Shown here: positions 13,935 to 23,490 of the stretch, in pieces
How positions within the stretch are numbered: the first letter of the stretch is position 1
Layout: each line of letters begins with the position of its first letter
NCBI GenBank assembly: GCA_037074705.1
Contig: CM073591.1
Span: forward strand, 185,777,432 to 185,841,431
DNA length: 64,000 nucleotides
From: Zhengitettix transpicula
Lineage: Eukaryota; Arthropoda; Insecta; Orthoptera; Tetrigidae
Reading direction: 5' to 3'
Made by a program: the position numbers and the translations under genes
The notes under the pieces: model-generated
What the model was told of the DNA's origin: nothing
What the model saw: only the letters and a program-made list of their open reading frames with translations
Databases searched by the model: none

Positions 13935-16329
13935 CTTTTCGAATAAGGTCTGATTGCATTCTCATAAGACATGCCTTGTCAGCACAAATTACGTTGATTA
14001 TTTTGATTGTGCTGAGGAACTGAACGGATATTAAATGAGTATGTAGTACTAGGTGGTGGGGGGTTAGATTTAGGTGACTCCAGAGTGATTTAGGGGGAGG
14101 GTAATGTCAATGGGGAATTGGAGTCTGCGATTTTGTGTAGTAGATAGCAGGTTGTTGTAGAAAAGCTCAATAGTTGGATTAGAGTGGTTGATGGAGGTAT
14201 TTATTTGTGACTTAGTGGATTTATGAATTATCTGAAATTATGGGAATTTCAAGGTCTTTGTGGATAACTGAGTTATGAAGGTACCAAGGGGAATTTGAAA
14301 TTAATCGGAGAAAAAATTTTATTTAGGTTGGATTTCGTTGGAGTGGGAATAGGCTGTGGATCCCCACATGGCACATTAGTATGACCATAGGATGCAGATT
14401 GTAGATAGAGGAGTCTTTTGGCGCTAAGAGATGTGGGAGATTTTCTGTTGGGTAGAGGGAAAAGTTGTTTTATTTTGTTATTGATTCTGGAGGTAATGTG
14501 CTTTAAATGAAAAAAATTAACTTCTGATTGAAAATTAATATAAAAAAAATACGCCTGTTTATACAAATTGGTTTATAAAACCTACATATTCAGGGTGTGT
14601 TCTCAATTTTCTTTCTGATCATTCTCCATACCAAACGAGAGCTATGGCATACAATCTTGTAGATAGTTCTATATTACTTTCTAACTCCAAGTTCCATCAA
14701 CACATCATAAACATTGCCAGAAACATTTTTAATCTCCAATAAGTACCCTTCAAATTTTATTAATAAACACACAAACATTAGATTATACCAAATGCAATAT
14801 CCTACTGTCACTCGTCCTCAAACACCTCAATCCAAATTTCTTTCTCATACTCCCTTATTACAAATTTCTACATCACAAATTCGTACAATTTTTAAAGAAT
14901 ATCAAATATCCGTCATTTACAGATCTAGTAATATCTTTCCTACTTGATTAAAACCCATAATGACCCACTTGACACCTACAGCAAACATTGTGTAGTTTAC
15001 AAAATCTCTTGCTCTATTATGCTCTATTGTAAATCCTGCTACATAGGACAAACAAAACATTCCCTTAATGCCCGTATCAAGGAACATATGTCTAATATCA
15101 AACTTCCTAAAAATAAACAATCTGTAGTCTCCAAACATATCAATTCGAAACATACATTTGATTGGCAGAATGCTAAGATTTTAGACATTGACACCAGGTA
15201 CAATTCCAGACTCATATCAGATATACTTCACATTAAATTGAACATCACATTAAATAGAACATCACATTAAATAGAACATCACATTAAATAGAACATCACA
15301 TTAAATAGAACATCACATTAAATTGAACATCACATTAAATTGAACATCACATTAAATTGAACATCACATTAAATTGAACATCACATTAAATTGAACATCA
15401 CATTAAATAGAACATCACATTAAATAGAACATCACATTAAATAGAACATCACATTAAATAGAACATCACATTAAATAGAACATCACATTAAATAGAACAT
15501 CACATTAAATAGAACATCACATTAAATAGAACATCACATTAAATAGAACATCACATTAAATTGAACATCACGGCAATTAATGTATAAAAGGACACTTTAA
15601 AACTCAACCATTACTACGATCCTTTATTATTACGCTAAACCTTCTTTTTTCCTGTTGTCGTGGCATTTTCGTCCCTTTTGAGTTCTGTCAACTGATGTGT
15701 TGCTGTAGGCTGTTCTTAGCACTTGAAGAAAGAGACAAGGATACCAGAAACATTGTGTAGTATTTATTTTGTCTGTATTTGACTATCTTATTAGTAATGT
15801 GCTTTATATGTGGTTTCCACACTAATTTGGAATCGAGGATAAGGTGTAGTTTGTTGTATAGGAAGTGGTTGAGGGAATGTTTAATTTTAAGGTTAAAGTG
15901 AATGATTGTTGATTTTGTAGGGTTTATATTGATTCTCAACTTTTTGGCCCAGCTTTCGATATCATTTGGGGCAAATTGTAGCTTTCTGGAGCCTGAGTCT
16001 AGAGAGGATGTTTGGATGAGTATTGCAAATGGAAGCTTTTTTAGGGAGGTATTTGACCTGGAGGGGGTTGATAAGGTTGACCAGTGAATTGTATTTTATA
16101 GTTTGTTTAGGAAAGAGAAGATTTGGGCAGGAGTGAATAGTTTAAGTAGAGGTGACAGTGTAAGAGGTTGGAGAACTTAACTCCCATACTGAGTGCCAGC
16201 AACCCCATAACCATTAATAAGTAGCCTATCTTAGTCAGTTTTGTATTTCTTTCATCATTAAATGTGTACCATGTTTGGGCGAATTTTCTGTGTGTGTTTA
16301 GCATTGTATGCACAACTATATATGTATAT

Positions 16330-16403
<74 letters not shown>

Positions 16404-18390
16404 TGAAGGTTCTTCACATTTTCGGAGACTCTCAGCCTCCTTCTGCAGTCCGCAGCCAGCCGATGCATGGAATGGTGTAACACTCCTTCCTGAAGGAGGT
16501 TGAGAGCCTCCGAAAATTTGAAGAACAACCTCCGGTTCCCTATGGCTACACTGTACTTTACTTTCAGGTAAGCCACAAGCTCTCTCTTTCCTTTCCATAC
16601 CAATATCACAATTATTTTTGACAATGTCATATCGTTACTAATATCATATATAATTTAATTTATTGAATAACCACACTGCATTCTTTTCAGCTTACTCCAA
16701 AAGTTATCTGTTAAAAAATTATTTTTCACATATGAGGCTTACAAGTGCAATGCATAATGTTGTACAACATGCACATTTGTCTTCATTTTTCTGTATAAAG
16801 ACATTACTACTACATTTAATCTGTGGTTGTACTAATGTTAGGTTATTCTTTGGCATGGTTTTTTAAATAATATCAATGAATGTATTTCAGCGGATGGGAT
16901 GGGTAAATCCATCAATGAAATTGGTAGAAAAAGCTTTGGAACGGTGGAATGAAACACAGTTGAGAGCAGACAACACAAGCGTGGTCACTTTAATCTTAGA
17001 TCCTCCTGGCCCACCTCAAAAAGCTGTAAGTGTATTGATATTTTCATAGAATATTCTATTTATAACTAGTCTTTGTTGTTACATTTTGTAAGACACAGAC
17101 AACAGTAATTTAATTAATTCTAAAGATTTTTCTTAGTATTAAAGTTGGATTACATTTTTGGAGGAAACATGGATATTTTGAAGGAAGTCATCTTCAATTC
17201 ATTAGTATGTTTCATTTTAATTAAGTGACGCAGACATGCTTATAATAAACAATATTGGCCATATTTATAATTTCAAACTATTTCAGGTACTCTTTACCGA
17301 GGAACAAACATACCAAGATAATGCACTGTACTATTCACCTGCTAGTACAATAAGAGCAGAGTTGGACAACAATGAAGACGTGAAGCCATTTAATGTTGCT
17401 CTGATTAATAATATGAGGCAGACTGGTTTAATGAATTATCATAGTCCTGGTGGACATTCAAATTTTTATCCAAAAGTATCGTCATCAAACCAATCATGTC
17501 CTCTGATTGCAAGCTCGTACAAAAGTGGACAGGTCTTTAGGGTGGGAAGTGTTCTGCAAAGGGACTCTCCGTGTCATGGAAATAAATACTCACAGCCACA
17601 TCCTTTAATGAGAAATGTTGAAGCTGGACCAGATGATAGCTTCACCCAGTCCAGATCTGTTATAGCAACACCCATTGAAAGGAACACATATGAAATGAAA
17701 CGGTATATAAGTTCAGAAGCATGCCCCACATTTGTAGGAATGAAACGACGTCACAGTAGTGCTGAAGCTGGATCGGATGTAAGTAAATGTGTAGCAGTTT
17801 TTGAGCCTGGTCATAAACGAAGAACAAGATCAGAAGATAAACGTCTGTCTGTACCCGCACATGAGGAGGATTTTAATGGGAGTGATGTGGAAAACAATCG
17901 TTTAATTTGGAATAAGAAGTGGGGTAAGAAAGCTAAAGTTCCTCCAAACAAATCAAGAAGGTGTACATCAGAGTGGAAAACTATTGGAGGTACACGAGAG
18001 AGATCAAGACTATCAGTAACAAAAACTTTTTCAGAATTGAAGGAAGAAACTGTTCAAATGGAAGTGAAGGAACATAGTAATGAGGTGAAAGAAAATACCA
18101 AAGTTGATGTAAAGCAGGACAATTCTAGCATTGAACTTAAACAACATACACGCATATTGAGGTCAGAAACAGCTGCTTCAACACCATTCAAGACTTTAAG
18201 GTCACGTAATGTAAATACTGAACTACTTTCTTCAATTTCTAAGCCAAAGAGAGTAACTTGTTCCATGAGAAAATCAAATGAAAGTGCCTCAACATCGTTA
18301 CAGTTGCCAAAAGGGTTGCAGAAACGAAGTGCACACTGGAAATCACGTTCTGTAATAACACGGAGCAAGGTCAGGAGGAGATGTAAATAA
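4430..18390 (+). CDS. PPM1D: PPM1D/WIP1-type PP2C protein phosphatase (six exons)
   Basis: Metal-dependent serine/threonine phosphatase of the PP2C family, WIP1 type. In other animals it removes phosphates from p38, ATM, CHK2, p53 and H2AX in the nucleus and ends the DNA-damage response. The CDS joins 4430-4733, 4888-5022, 6068-6283, 12549-12766, 16891-17025 and 17287-18390: 703 codons plus TAA, against 605 residues in human. Metal-site and catalytic motifs are MED at 23-25, DGHGG at 49-53, VGDSG at 134-138, DG at 257-258 and DN at 318-319. A basic loop at 187-204 (VVWNRPRL then RRST) is the WIP1 hallmark that separates it from PPM1A/B-like phosphatases. Residues from about 337 onward form a long polar, basic tail with likely nuclear-localisation clusters. 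No broken frame is seen. Large introns 3 and 4 carry many mobile elements. LZTR1 lies downstream on the opposite strand. Confidence 0.93.
4888..5022 (+). CDS. PPM1D: PPM1D exon 2
   Basis: Acceptor TTTTCAG|AAAATTGG. Encodes about residues 102-146 with SGTTA and GHVGDSG. Reading-frame continuity with exon 3 requires the donor at 5023 (GTTCGT). A better-looking GTATGT sits four bases further on, at 5027, but would shift the frame. Confidence 0.88.
5421..5672. repeat. Family C inverted-terminal repeat element
   Basis: About 250 bp in PPM1D intron 2. The left end (AATAAGATGAAATAGCC, AAAGACAG) is the reverse complement of the right end (CTGTCTTTTGGCTATTTTATC). The minus strand contains CTGAAGAAAGGAAC followed by GTTTCC, which resembles the CTGANGA and stem II part of a hammerhead, although the expected GAAA is not intact here. 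Confidence 0.6.
6068..6283 (+). CDS. PPM1D: PPM1D exon 3
   Basis: Acceptor GTTTTAG|GAGATTC, donor TTAG|GTAATA. Encodes residues 147-218 with the DHKPE motif and the basic WIP1-specific loop (VVWNRPRL, then RRST), ending in AVARSLG. Confidence 0.93.
6284..8744. other. PPM1D: PPM1D intron 3, first part
   Basis: AT-rich intron sequence. Nothing coding is recognised. Between about 7280 and 8600 the sequence is broken into fragments resembling old mobile DNA, with no identifiable family. Confidence 0.45.
8745..8850 (+). repeat. Family A terminal-repeat fragment
   Basis: Right end of a Penelope terminal repeat: GGCTACACTGAGCTTCAATT, then TTTCAGGTAAGCC, CTCTTTCCTTTTC, and TTTTAACAATGTCA. The same order occurs at 16550-16645 and 39960-40062. 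Confidence 0.6.
8855..9245 (-). repeat. Family B Penelope terminal repeat
   Basis: Contains ACCTGAAATC and AGTTGGTCCAGTCTGGC, shared with copies near 35360, 41320, 43720 and 63750. A minus-strand CTGACGA (8986-8980) matches the hammerhead core, but the matching GAAA is lost. It lies at the 3' side of the Penelope remnant at 9290-10200. Confidence 0.6.
9290..10200 (-). pseudogene. Penelope-like element remnant
   Basis: Decayed minus-strand copy of a Penelope-like retroelement (reverse transcriptase plus GIY-YIG endonuclease). It matches, in reverse, the better preserved element at 14585-15245: both share the stretch around ACTTGGAGTTTGAAAGAAAT / TCCAAGTTCCATCAACA. The 9973-10180 part resembles the reverse complement of the GIY-YIG region at 62850-63120. 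All frames are interrupted. Confidence 0.55.
10243..10497 (-). repeat. Family A Penelope terminal repeat
   Basis: About 255 bp with inverted ends: CAATATTGGTATTGAAAGG on the left and CCATTCAATACCAATATTG on the right. The middle holds a hammerhead-like core on the minus strand. It is followed directly by a (TA)n tract (10496-10519). Confidence 0.7.
10357..10397 (-). ncRNA. Hammerhead-ribozyme-like core (family A)
   Basis: Read on the minus strand: CTTC, then CTGAAGA (10393-10387), a GGAGGC...GCCTCC hairpin, GAAA (10368-10365), ATTT, GAAG. CTTC and GAAG can form helix I, and AATT is self-complementary, as expected for a minimal helix III that pairs between two copies. One extra A sits between CTGAAGA and the hairpin. 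Hammerheads in Penelope elements are established; activity here is inferred. Confidence 0.55.
10540..11000. repeat. Head-to-head pair of tRNA-derived repeats
   Basis: A minus copy (about 10540-10745) faces a plus copy (about 10770-11000). They share TATAGACxGT, GCCTGGTCA, the tRNA-like head and TTTCAGTCTTTCCTTCTTTTTCC with the array at 57981-59900, but are diverged from it and from each other. The pair is bordered by (TA)n on both sides. Confidence 0.65.
10854..10925 (+). repeat. Diverged tRNA-like head of a SINE-like repeat
   Basis: GACCCAG...CTGGGTC acceptor-type ends, a box A relic and a box B-like GGTTCAATTCC are visible. Differences from the 58893 copy in the D-arm and anticodon arm make it a pseudo-tRNA. 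Confidence 0.55.
11035..12203 (+). mobile_element. Solo LTR, family TGTAAT...ATTACA
   Basis: 1169 bp beginning TGTAATGC and ending TTATTACA, embedded in (TA)n at both ends. It contains a TATA-like TATATAAAGGG near 11462 and AATAAAATAAACTC near 11916, suiting an LTR promoter and polyadenylation signal. Related copies are at 23491-24999 (reversed) and 40089-41236. No internal region or second LTR in matching orientation adjoins it, so it is a solo LTR. The superfamily cannot be told from the LTR alone. Confidence 0.7.
12549..12766 (+). CDS. PPM1D: PPM1D exon 4
   Basis: Acceptor TTCTAG|GAGATTT, donor GAAAG|GTAAGT. Encodes residues 219-291, including GDLWSF, VVSPVPD and the catalytic FGTDGLWN motif. 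Confidence 0.93.
13673..13906 (+). repeat. Family A Penelope terminal repeat
   Basis: Ends are inverted: AATTGCAATATTGGTATGGA on the left, CCATACCAATATTGCAATT on the right. GTGAAGTGCGGCGTC pairs with GACGCCGCACTTCAC. The loop carries a hammerhead-like core. A (TA)n tract follows at 13904-13932. Confidence 0.75.
13804..13844 (+). ncRNA. Hammerhead-ribozyme-like core (family A)
   Basis: CTTC (13804-13807), CTGAAGA (13808-13814), unpaired A, GGAGGC (13816-13821) pairing with GCCTCC (13827-13832), GAAA (13833-13836), ATTT, GAAG (13841-13844). Helix I CTTC/GAAG is intact and the predicted cleavage follows T13840. Together with the 10357 copy this is the best preserved family A core. Confidence 0.58.
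13935..14584. other. Unassigned repeat-like sequence
   Basis: G-rich on the plus strand, so the minus strand would read C-rich like the jockey and Penelope relics elsewhere. Minus-strand frames are broken and no domain is recognised. It may be part of the neighbouring Penelope or a jockey copy. Confidence 0.3.
14585..15245 (+). pseudogene. Penelope-like element, RT C-terminus and GIY-YIG endonuclease
   Basis: The 3' part of a Penelope-like retroelement. Sequence upstream of 14940 reads in changing frames as the linker after the reverse transcriptase ([17 protein letters not shown]). The last 108 codons (14944-15270) hold a GIY-YIG endonuclease signature: [24 protein letters not shown], and [18 protein letters not shown] fused to RT is diagnostic of Penelope elements. 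The reading frame runs into a 17-bp minisatellite, so the C-terminus is altered. Internal frameshifts and stops make it inactive. Confidence 0.75.
15227..15571 (+). repeat. 17-bp minisatellite
   Basis: About 20 tandem copies of ACATCACATTAAATAGA, with A/T alternating at one position (AAATAG or AAATTG). The variants are grouped in blocks, as expected from unequal exchange or slippage. It starts inside the end of the Penelope endonuclease frame. Confidence 0.95.
15718..15799. repeat. Family C repeat fragment
   Basis: TTGAAGAAAGAGACAAGG, then ACCAGAAACATTGTGTAG, then TATTTGACTATCTTATTA. The order matches one half of the family C elements at 5421-5672 and 62049-62314. Confidence 0.5.
15800..16090 (-). 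pseudogene. Jockey-like LINE reverse transcriptase fragment
   Basis: The minus strand reads [14 protein letters not shown], then [24 protein letters not shown]. This is the C-terminal part of a non-LTR reverse transcriptase palm/thumb (INPTK...HF, LGxxLDxKLxWxxHI). It is truncated at both ends and frameshifted near 15930-16000. The better preserved jockey-like copy at 49440-52075 has a similar motif, [10 protein letters not shown]. Confidence 0.65.
16333..16402. repeat. (TA)n microsatellite
   Basis: About 70 bases of pure TA repeat directly abutting a family A Penelope terminal repeat. Confidence 0.95.
16403..16645 (+). repeat. Family A Penelope terminal repeat, partial inverted pair
   Basis: A short reversed piece (16403-16450, with GTTCTTCACATTTTCGGAG) faces a forward copy (16470-16645). 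The forward copy has CCTGAAGGAGG, GAGCCTCCGAAAATTTGAAG, TTTCAGGTAAGCC and TTTTTGACAATGTCATATC. The ribozyme-like core is damaged: part of the CTGANGA/stem II join is deleted. Confidence 0.7.
16891..17025 (+). CDS. PPM1D: PPM1D exon 5
   Basis: Acceptor TATTTCAG|CGGATG, donor AAAGCT|GTAAGT. Encodes residues 292-336 with the last metal-site motif, RADNTSVV. It is too short to stand out as an open frame by itself; it was located by the missing DN motif and phase. Confidence 0.92.
17287..18390 (+). CDS. PPM1D: PPM1D exon 6 (C-terminal tail)
   Basis: Acceptor TTTCAG|GTACTC. Encodes residues 337-703 and the TAA stop. The tail is rich in Ser, Lys and Arg, has basic clusters ([15 protein letters not shown]) and a Glu/Lys-rich segment near 590-620. 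It has no recognisable fold and resembles the disordered tail of WIP1 in kind, not in sequence. Confidence 0.88.
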   Translation, partial: VLFTEEQTYQDNALYYSPASTIRAELDNNEDVKPFNVALINNMRQTGLMNYHSPGGHSNFYPKVSSSNQSCPLIASSYKSGQVFRVGSVLQRDSPCHGNKYSQPHPLMRNVEAGPDDSFTQSRSVIATPIERNTYEMKRYISSEACPTFVGMKRRHSSAEAGSDVSKCVAVFEPGHKRRTRSEDKRLSVPAHEEDFNGSDVENNRLIWNKKWGKKAKVPPNKSRRCTSEWKTIGGTRERSRLSVTKTFSELKEETVQMEVKEHSNEVKENTKVDVKQDNSSIELKQHTRILRSETAASTPFKTLRSRNVNTELLSSISKPKRVTCSMRKSNESASTSLQLPKGLQKRSAHWKSRSVITRSKVRRRCK

Positions 18391-19787
18391 TGTATCAATT
18401 TTTTTTTGTTATGGAAAACTGGTGTTGTGTCTCCTAAGTGAATCTGTGCTGAACAATTTTTTGTGTTACATTGACTTGCTGGAAAATTCAGGAAAGACTG
18501 TTCCTCTCTAAAAGTTTTGTAAGTAAGGAAATATAATTTTTAATTATCTATGTCATACTCTTTATTAATCATGTATTTATAAGAAAATGTAGAGATGGAA
18601 TTTATATTTATAAAAATAAGTTATTTTTTAAAATTCAGTGAAGACTTTTACTTAAGTTTGTGTTTAAATGTGGAGACTGCTGTGAGACTTGCTAATCATC
18701 TGATTTTATAGTTTTGAAAGTACAATTTTTTTAAGATAATCTTCATTTCAAACATTGTGCACAGTAAAAAAAATGGAACGGAAACATTTGTAAAATTGAA
18801 AATTATCATCTTTCATCAAATTGTTTAAAGGCTTTGGCATAAAGGGTTAAATATAACAGACAGCTACTGATTTTTTACTATTCCATATTGTTAATATTTA
18901 TTATCAGACAAATGGTATACATTTCTTAAATGATATAACTCTTCAAAACTTCAATATATTAAATCAGGGATAGTAATACTTTGCCTTATCAAAAATTGTA
19001 TATATTTTGTATTAAAAATTGTATATTCAATGTACCTGTACACAATAGAGGCCTATTCTATACAAGTAATGAATTTCCCTCTATAAAATATATTTCTCAT
19101 GTAAATATTTATCTATTTTGAGAATGTTTTGAGGGGACTAATCTGTTTGTAAGATTTTGATTCTAGTTTCTATATTTTCATTTGGACTACTTAATTACAA
19201 TAATACTTGCAAGGTGATGAAAATGTCAGAGTTGTATATGTTTGAGAGAAATACACTTATGTTAGCATGATTGGCATTGGATAATCATTGCAACTACACC
19301 ACTGTTAATTATGTAAATATTCTGCTTTACGAATAAAAAATATCTGGTATAAAAAAAATTTGTGCACGACATAACATACAAGTAAATTATTAATGGACGT
19401 TTGTTTGTGCAACATGTAAATGTATATTCAAGTTATGTAATAGTGAATCTAGTTCAAGGTTTAATTTAAAGTCTAATAATAAGTTTAAAATTGTGTAAAG
19501 GCTTTCTAAAGATTGTTTCAATATTGTAATTTCACAATATTATAAACTAACTTTCGGGGAATTAGTTTTTTCAGCAATTTGTGACGACATAGAAGACATT
19601 TACTTAAGATTTCCTATGTCATTTGTTTACTTGGTTTAGAACATTCGACTTTTTAACCATTGATGATAAAATTATTTGCAGAAGCATCTGTAAAGTTATT
19701 TCCTATCAAAATATTTCTTAATGAATTAAAACTTACCTTGATAATTTTATTGTTTAAATTACAACATTTAAAAACAGCTGTACACGA

Positions 19788-19891
19788 GTTCAATTTAAAA
19801 TCTTAACTACAATTACAATTTTATTTTGTAATTTAAAGTGTTCAATTTAAAATCTTAACTACAATTACAATTTTATTTTGTAATTTAAAGT
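19788..19891. repeat. 52-bp tandem duplication
   Basis: Two adjacent copies of a 52-bp unit starting GTTCAATTTAAAATC and ending TTTAAAGT, with no differences seen. Confidence 0.9.
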
Positions 19892-20615
19892 GTCTTACGC
19901 AAATAGTAATTTGTAAATATTGACAATATATTTATAGAAAGATATTCCAAATTTGGAGCATGTTCTAATTTATAGAGCACAATTTTCAACATATATGATG
20001 TAAATATAGTAAGTGCATTGCTTTCTTAATGTATTTTGTTTATTGTTAATATTCCAAACCTATTGGATATGAACTATGTGTGGTGTATAGAAAAACAAAT
20101 TCTGAGACTGAATAAACAGGAATTTTATGTGATATATGAATTTTCGTCATCTTATAAAAATACTTGGCCTTAAAATAAGTGTTTTTCATACAATTTAACA
20201 GTATTCATTCTTTCATCAAATTATGTATATTTATATTTCTCGGAAACTATTATTTTATTTATTGATATGTTGTTTGAAAAATTACATAAAATGTCACAAA
20301 AAATCATAGTAATTTATCATTAATTTGTGGAGATGTTAGTTTGTTTTCATGTATAAATTCATGCTGATCCTAGTGTAAATTTATAATATAGCTATGTTCT
20401 GGTTTATTTATATAAATATGGGAATACATTGACAAGTTAAAGTATGCAACACATTTGTAAATTATATATATATATTTACCATTTATATTTAAATATAGCC
20501 TTGCAAACATTACCATGTAATGCAATATCAAATATACAAATCTTAGAATGAATTTGAGTTTGTCAACTAGATTGTGTGGTTGTGTTACCCTTGACTATTG
20601 TGTTTTTCACATGAA

Positions 20616-20685
20616 AGGAATTCCAGAAATGTTGTGTTGTATTTATATCATCATTTCATTTTGTCTCCTATTTGGCTATTTTAGA
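20616..20685 (+). repeat. Family C repeat fragment
   Basis: AAAGGAATTCCAGAAATGTT, then GTATTTATATCATCATTTCA and TATTTGGCTATTTTA. These match the right half of the family C element at 62235-62310. Confidence 0.55.
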
Positions 20686-22689
20686 ATGATTAAAATTATT
20701 GTGTCCATAAAATAGCCCATCAGTTTGTCTCATCTGATTTATTAGAAACTATCTTCTACAGGACTCTTTCATACATTTGGGCAGGGAATAAACCATTGTA
20801 ATTCTTAAGGTTATATAAAATATAATTCAGATGGAGGTAAAGGTGGAGTGATATCTGTATAAACATAATGTTCCAAGAAATGGTAAAGAATTTAATGTAC
20901 ATGAAATCAGACCAATTTTATAATTTTCTGCAGTTATGATAAAATCATTATTAACAACTTATTAAATTGGAGAGTTGTTGTAGTGTCATGCTAACCAAAC
21001 TTGAAATGTTTCACTGATACTCAATCACTTTGTCATCCAATAGGTTCTCGTGAATAGATTACACTAAGAAAGTCTTCTCTGGAGGTTCATTGTTTGTAGT
21101 GACCAGTTCTTTAAGTATGTAACTTTAGAGAAATTGATGGTTTTACATATTTGACACCAAAATTTATAATATGTATAATATTTACTTCTATAGTCTTAAT
21201 TACTCATTGACAATAAATGATTTAAAGTACTTAATTGCAAAAATTTGGTTATACAGTTGTAATAGCATATTACAGTCTTTTCATTTAGTTATCCAGCATA
21301 AGATTATGCCAAATTATTTATGCATTTTGCATTGAAATTAATATCTATTTGTTTGCATAATTTCATAAGTATAAATTCTGTTGTATTTACACTAATGTTG
21401 ATTGGTTAATTCATTATACTTAAAGGTGTATTTTAAAGTAAATTTGCTTGGTAGTAATAACTTTTATTGGATGTAAAACTTTTGTAGAATTAATAGGTAT
21501 TAAATTATGTTAAAATATATTATTCTGTGATTATTTGAAGAATTCATAGGCAGTTTCCTTTTGTTTAAAAAGCTGAATTTGAATATGAAAGTTCTTATTT
21601 AACTAGGAAACATAATTAGTATTTTAGCACTCTACATTAATGATTTTTGGCTAATTATTTATATTTTAAAATTTTTAACTGCTGTATTTATTTATTAGGA
21701 AGTGGTATAGTAAATGTTAATCAGTGAGGTTTGTGTTAAAATAATTTTTTGCATATTTATTAATGTAGATATAAAAGTTGCAAGTCTTCTAGTCAAATAA
21801 TTGTTCAAATGTTAATTCTATTATGTATCAGAAAATACTAGTCAGCATTTTAGTTACAAAAGTTGATTTTGTAATTTGATCCGTTGATAGAATTTTACTG
21901 TTATAAAATTGCATTACATTAATACTTACTCAAATAAGTTTCCTTATATTACAAAAAAATCCATACACTTTGAAGATCAGTGATGTTTTGTAAAATCATA
22001 CAATCGCTTTATGCTTGTAAAATAACTAATAATGTTTGAAATTACTGTTGCTAACTGCCTATGCCATTTTCCAGTAATATTTTTTGATAAAATGAATAAA
22101 ATAAAAGTTGCCATATCAACCTTATTTTTATCAAGCAATATTTTTATAAACACAATAAGAACTATATATTTGTGGTATAAATATTTATGAAACCATGTCA
22201 AACTTTTATTTTAATAAAATGTATCTAATGCTTTATAACATTGGCATAAGTTTTGTAGTTTCTTCAGAAAGTGAACAGTGTAAAATATTTCTATTTTCAC
22301 TAAATGAAATAAAGAAACTTTTACGTACTTATGTTTATCACTTAACCTTTAACAGTTGTGTATTGAAGTGATGCATTAAAACAGTGATAAGTCATTTTAG
22401 TAGCCTATGCAATTGTAGTAGAAGTATGAGCTAATTATTTTTTTCTCTTCTAAAGTTACTTGGCATCAACTAATATAAATATTGGATAACTTTATAGACT
22501 GGGAAAACCTTCGTTCTACAAATATAAATATTCATATGTACACATTGGTTGATCTTTTCTATTCTTATGTCATCCCTTGATATTTATAGCTGCTCTACAT
22601 ATTCATTGAATATAAACTTTGGTTTTCCAAGTATATCCTGCTAACTTACTGAATTTAGTGCCTTGTTTTAATTTTTCTAACTCTGGTAC

Positions 22690-23470
22690 TTCAAGGGACT
22701 ATAGTGCAATTAGAAGGCCCTTTTGGTTTTGATGTCACATGCATATGGTTGTAATGGACTTTGTATGCTGAAAACAATAGAATACATTGGAATTGTTCGG
22801 CAATCCTGCTTGTCCAATTTTAAGCATTCTGGTTGGTGATTTCGCCTTCACCAGAAATCACAGCCAAATACCTCCTAATTTTAATCACTATAGAGTAATT
22901 TGTGATGTATGTATTGTCCATAATTCTACATACACAGTTCTTCCAGGCTTGGTTTCAGAAATTCTTCAATTTGTATGAAATCTCATTCCCTTGATGCCAT
23001 CTGCTGATCTTTGGTTCATCATGTACGTTTACTGCTGTAGTTTATTGTACATGTTCTTTAACAACTTTACATAAGGTATAATGTGGGTTTTTTGTTCCTC
23101 AATTTCAGCTGGTATCTCAATATGCTTGAATACTTTCTATAAGCCTGAATGCGATATCTAGAGGCTTTTGATTTTGTTTCGTCCCTCTAAATACTGGGAT
23201 ATGATAATTTGTGCTGAATTCTACTTCTCCTCTTGGCTGGCTTGTGTTAAGCATCTTATGCATCCTATTTGTTGTTATATTTGTGAATATGTTGAGTATG
23301 CCATTAGCCTGTAATTTTCCAAATAAGTCAACATACAGGCAAGTTTTTAAAGGAGTTTGTTCACTGATCTCTTGAAAATTTCTCCTTTTGACATTTTTAT
23401 TTCTTGTGGCATTTTAATAATCAGTTGGGTCCAAACCAAAATGAACTATGGTGATATTCTAATATTGTAT
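22690..23470 (-). pseudogene. Unrecognised decayed coding sequence
   Basis: The minus strand has a stop-free stretch of 98 codons (23413 to 23120) reading about NATRNKNVKRRNFQEIS at its start and KQNQKPLDIAFRLIESIQAY at its end. Further protein-like segments in shifting frames follow to about 22690. It looks like an old retroelement or transposase, but no family is recognised. Confidence 0.25.
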
Positions 23471-23490
23471 CTTATTATATATATATATAT

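Larger units (their letters stand above)
18391..22690 (+). other. PPM1D: PPM1D 3' flank, AT-rich
   Basis: No coding region is recognised. It should contain the PPM1D 3' UTR. Candidate polyadenylation signals AATAAA are near 19332 and 20112; which is used cannot be told. A 52-bp direct tandem duplication lies at 19788-19891 and a family C fragment at 20616-20685. Confidence 0.5.

Noticed and set aside
15227..15571. CRISPR array
   Set aside because: Units are 17 bp and directly adjacent with no spacers, in a eukaryotic setting. It is a minisatellite.
17660..18398. Minus-strand frames opposite PPM1D exon 6
   Set aside because: They are shadows of the real coding exon and have no independent features.
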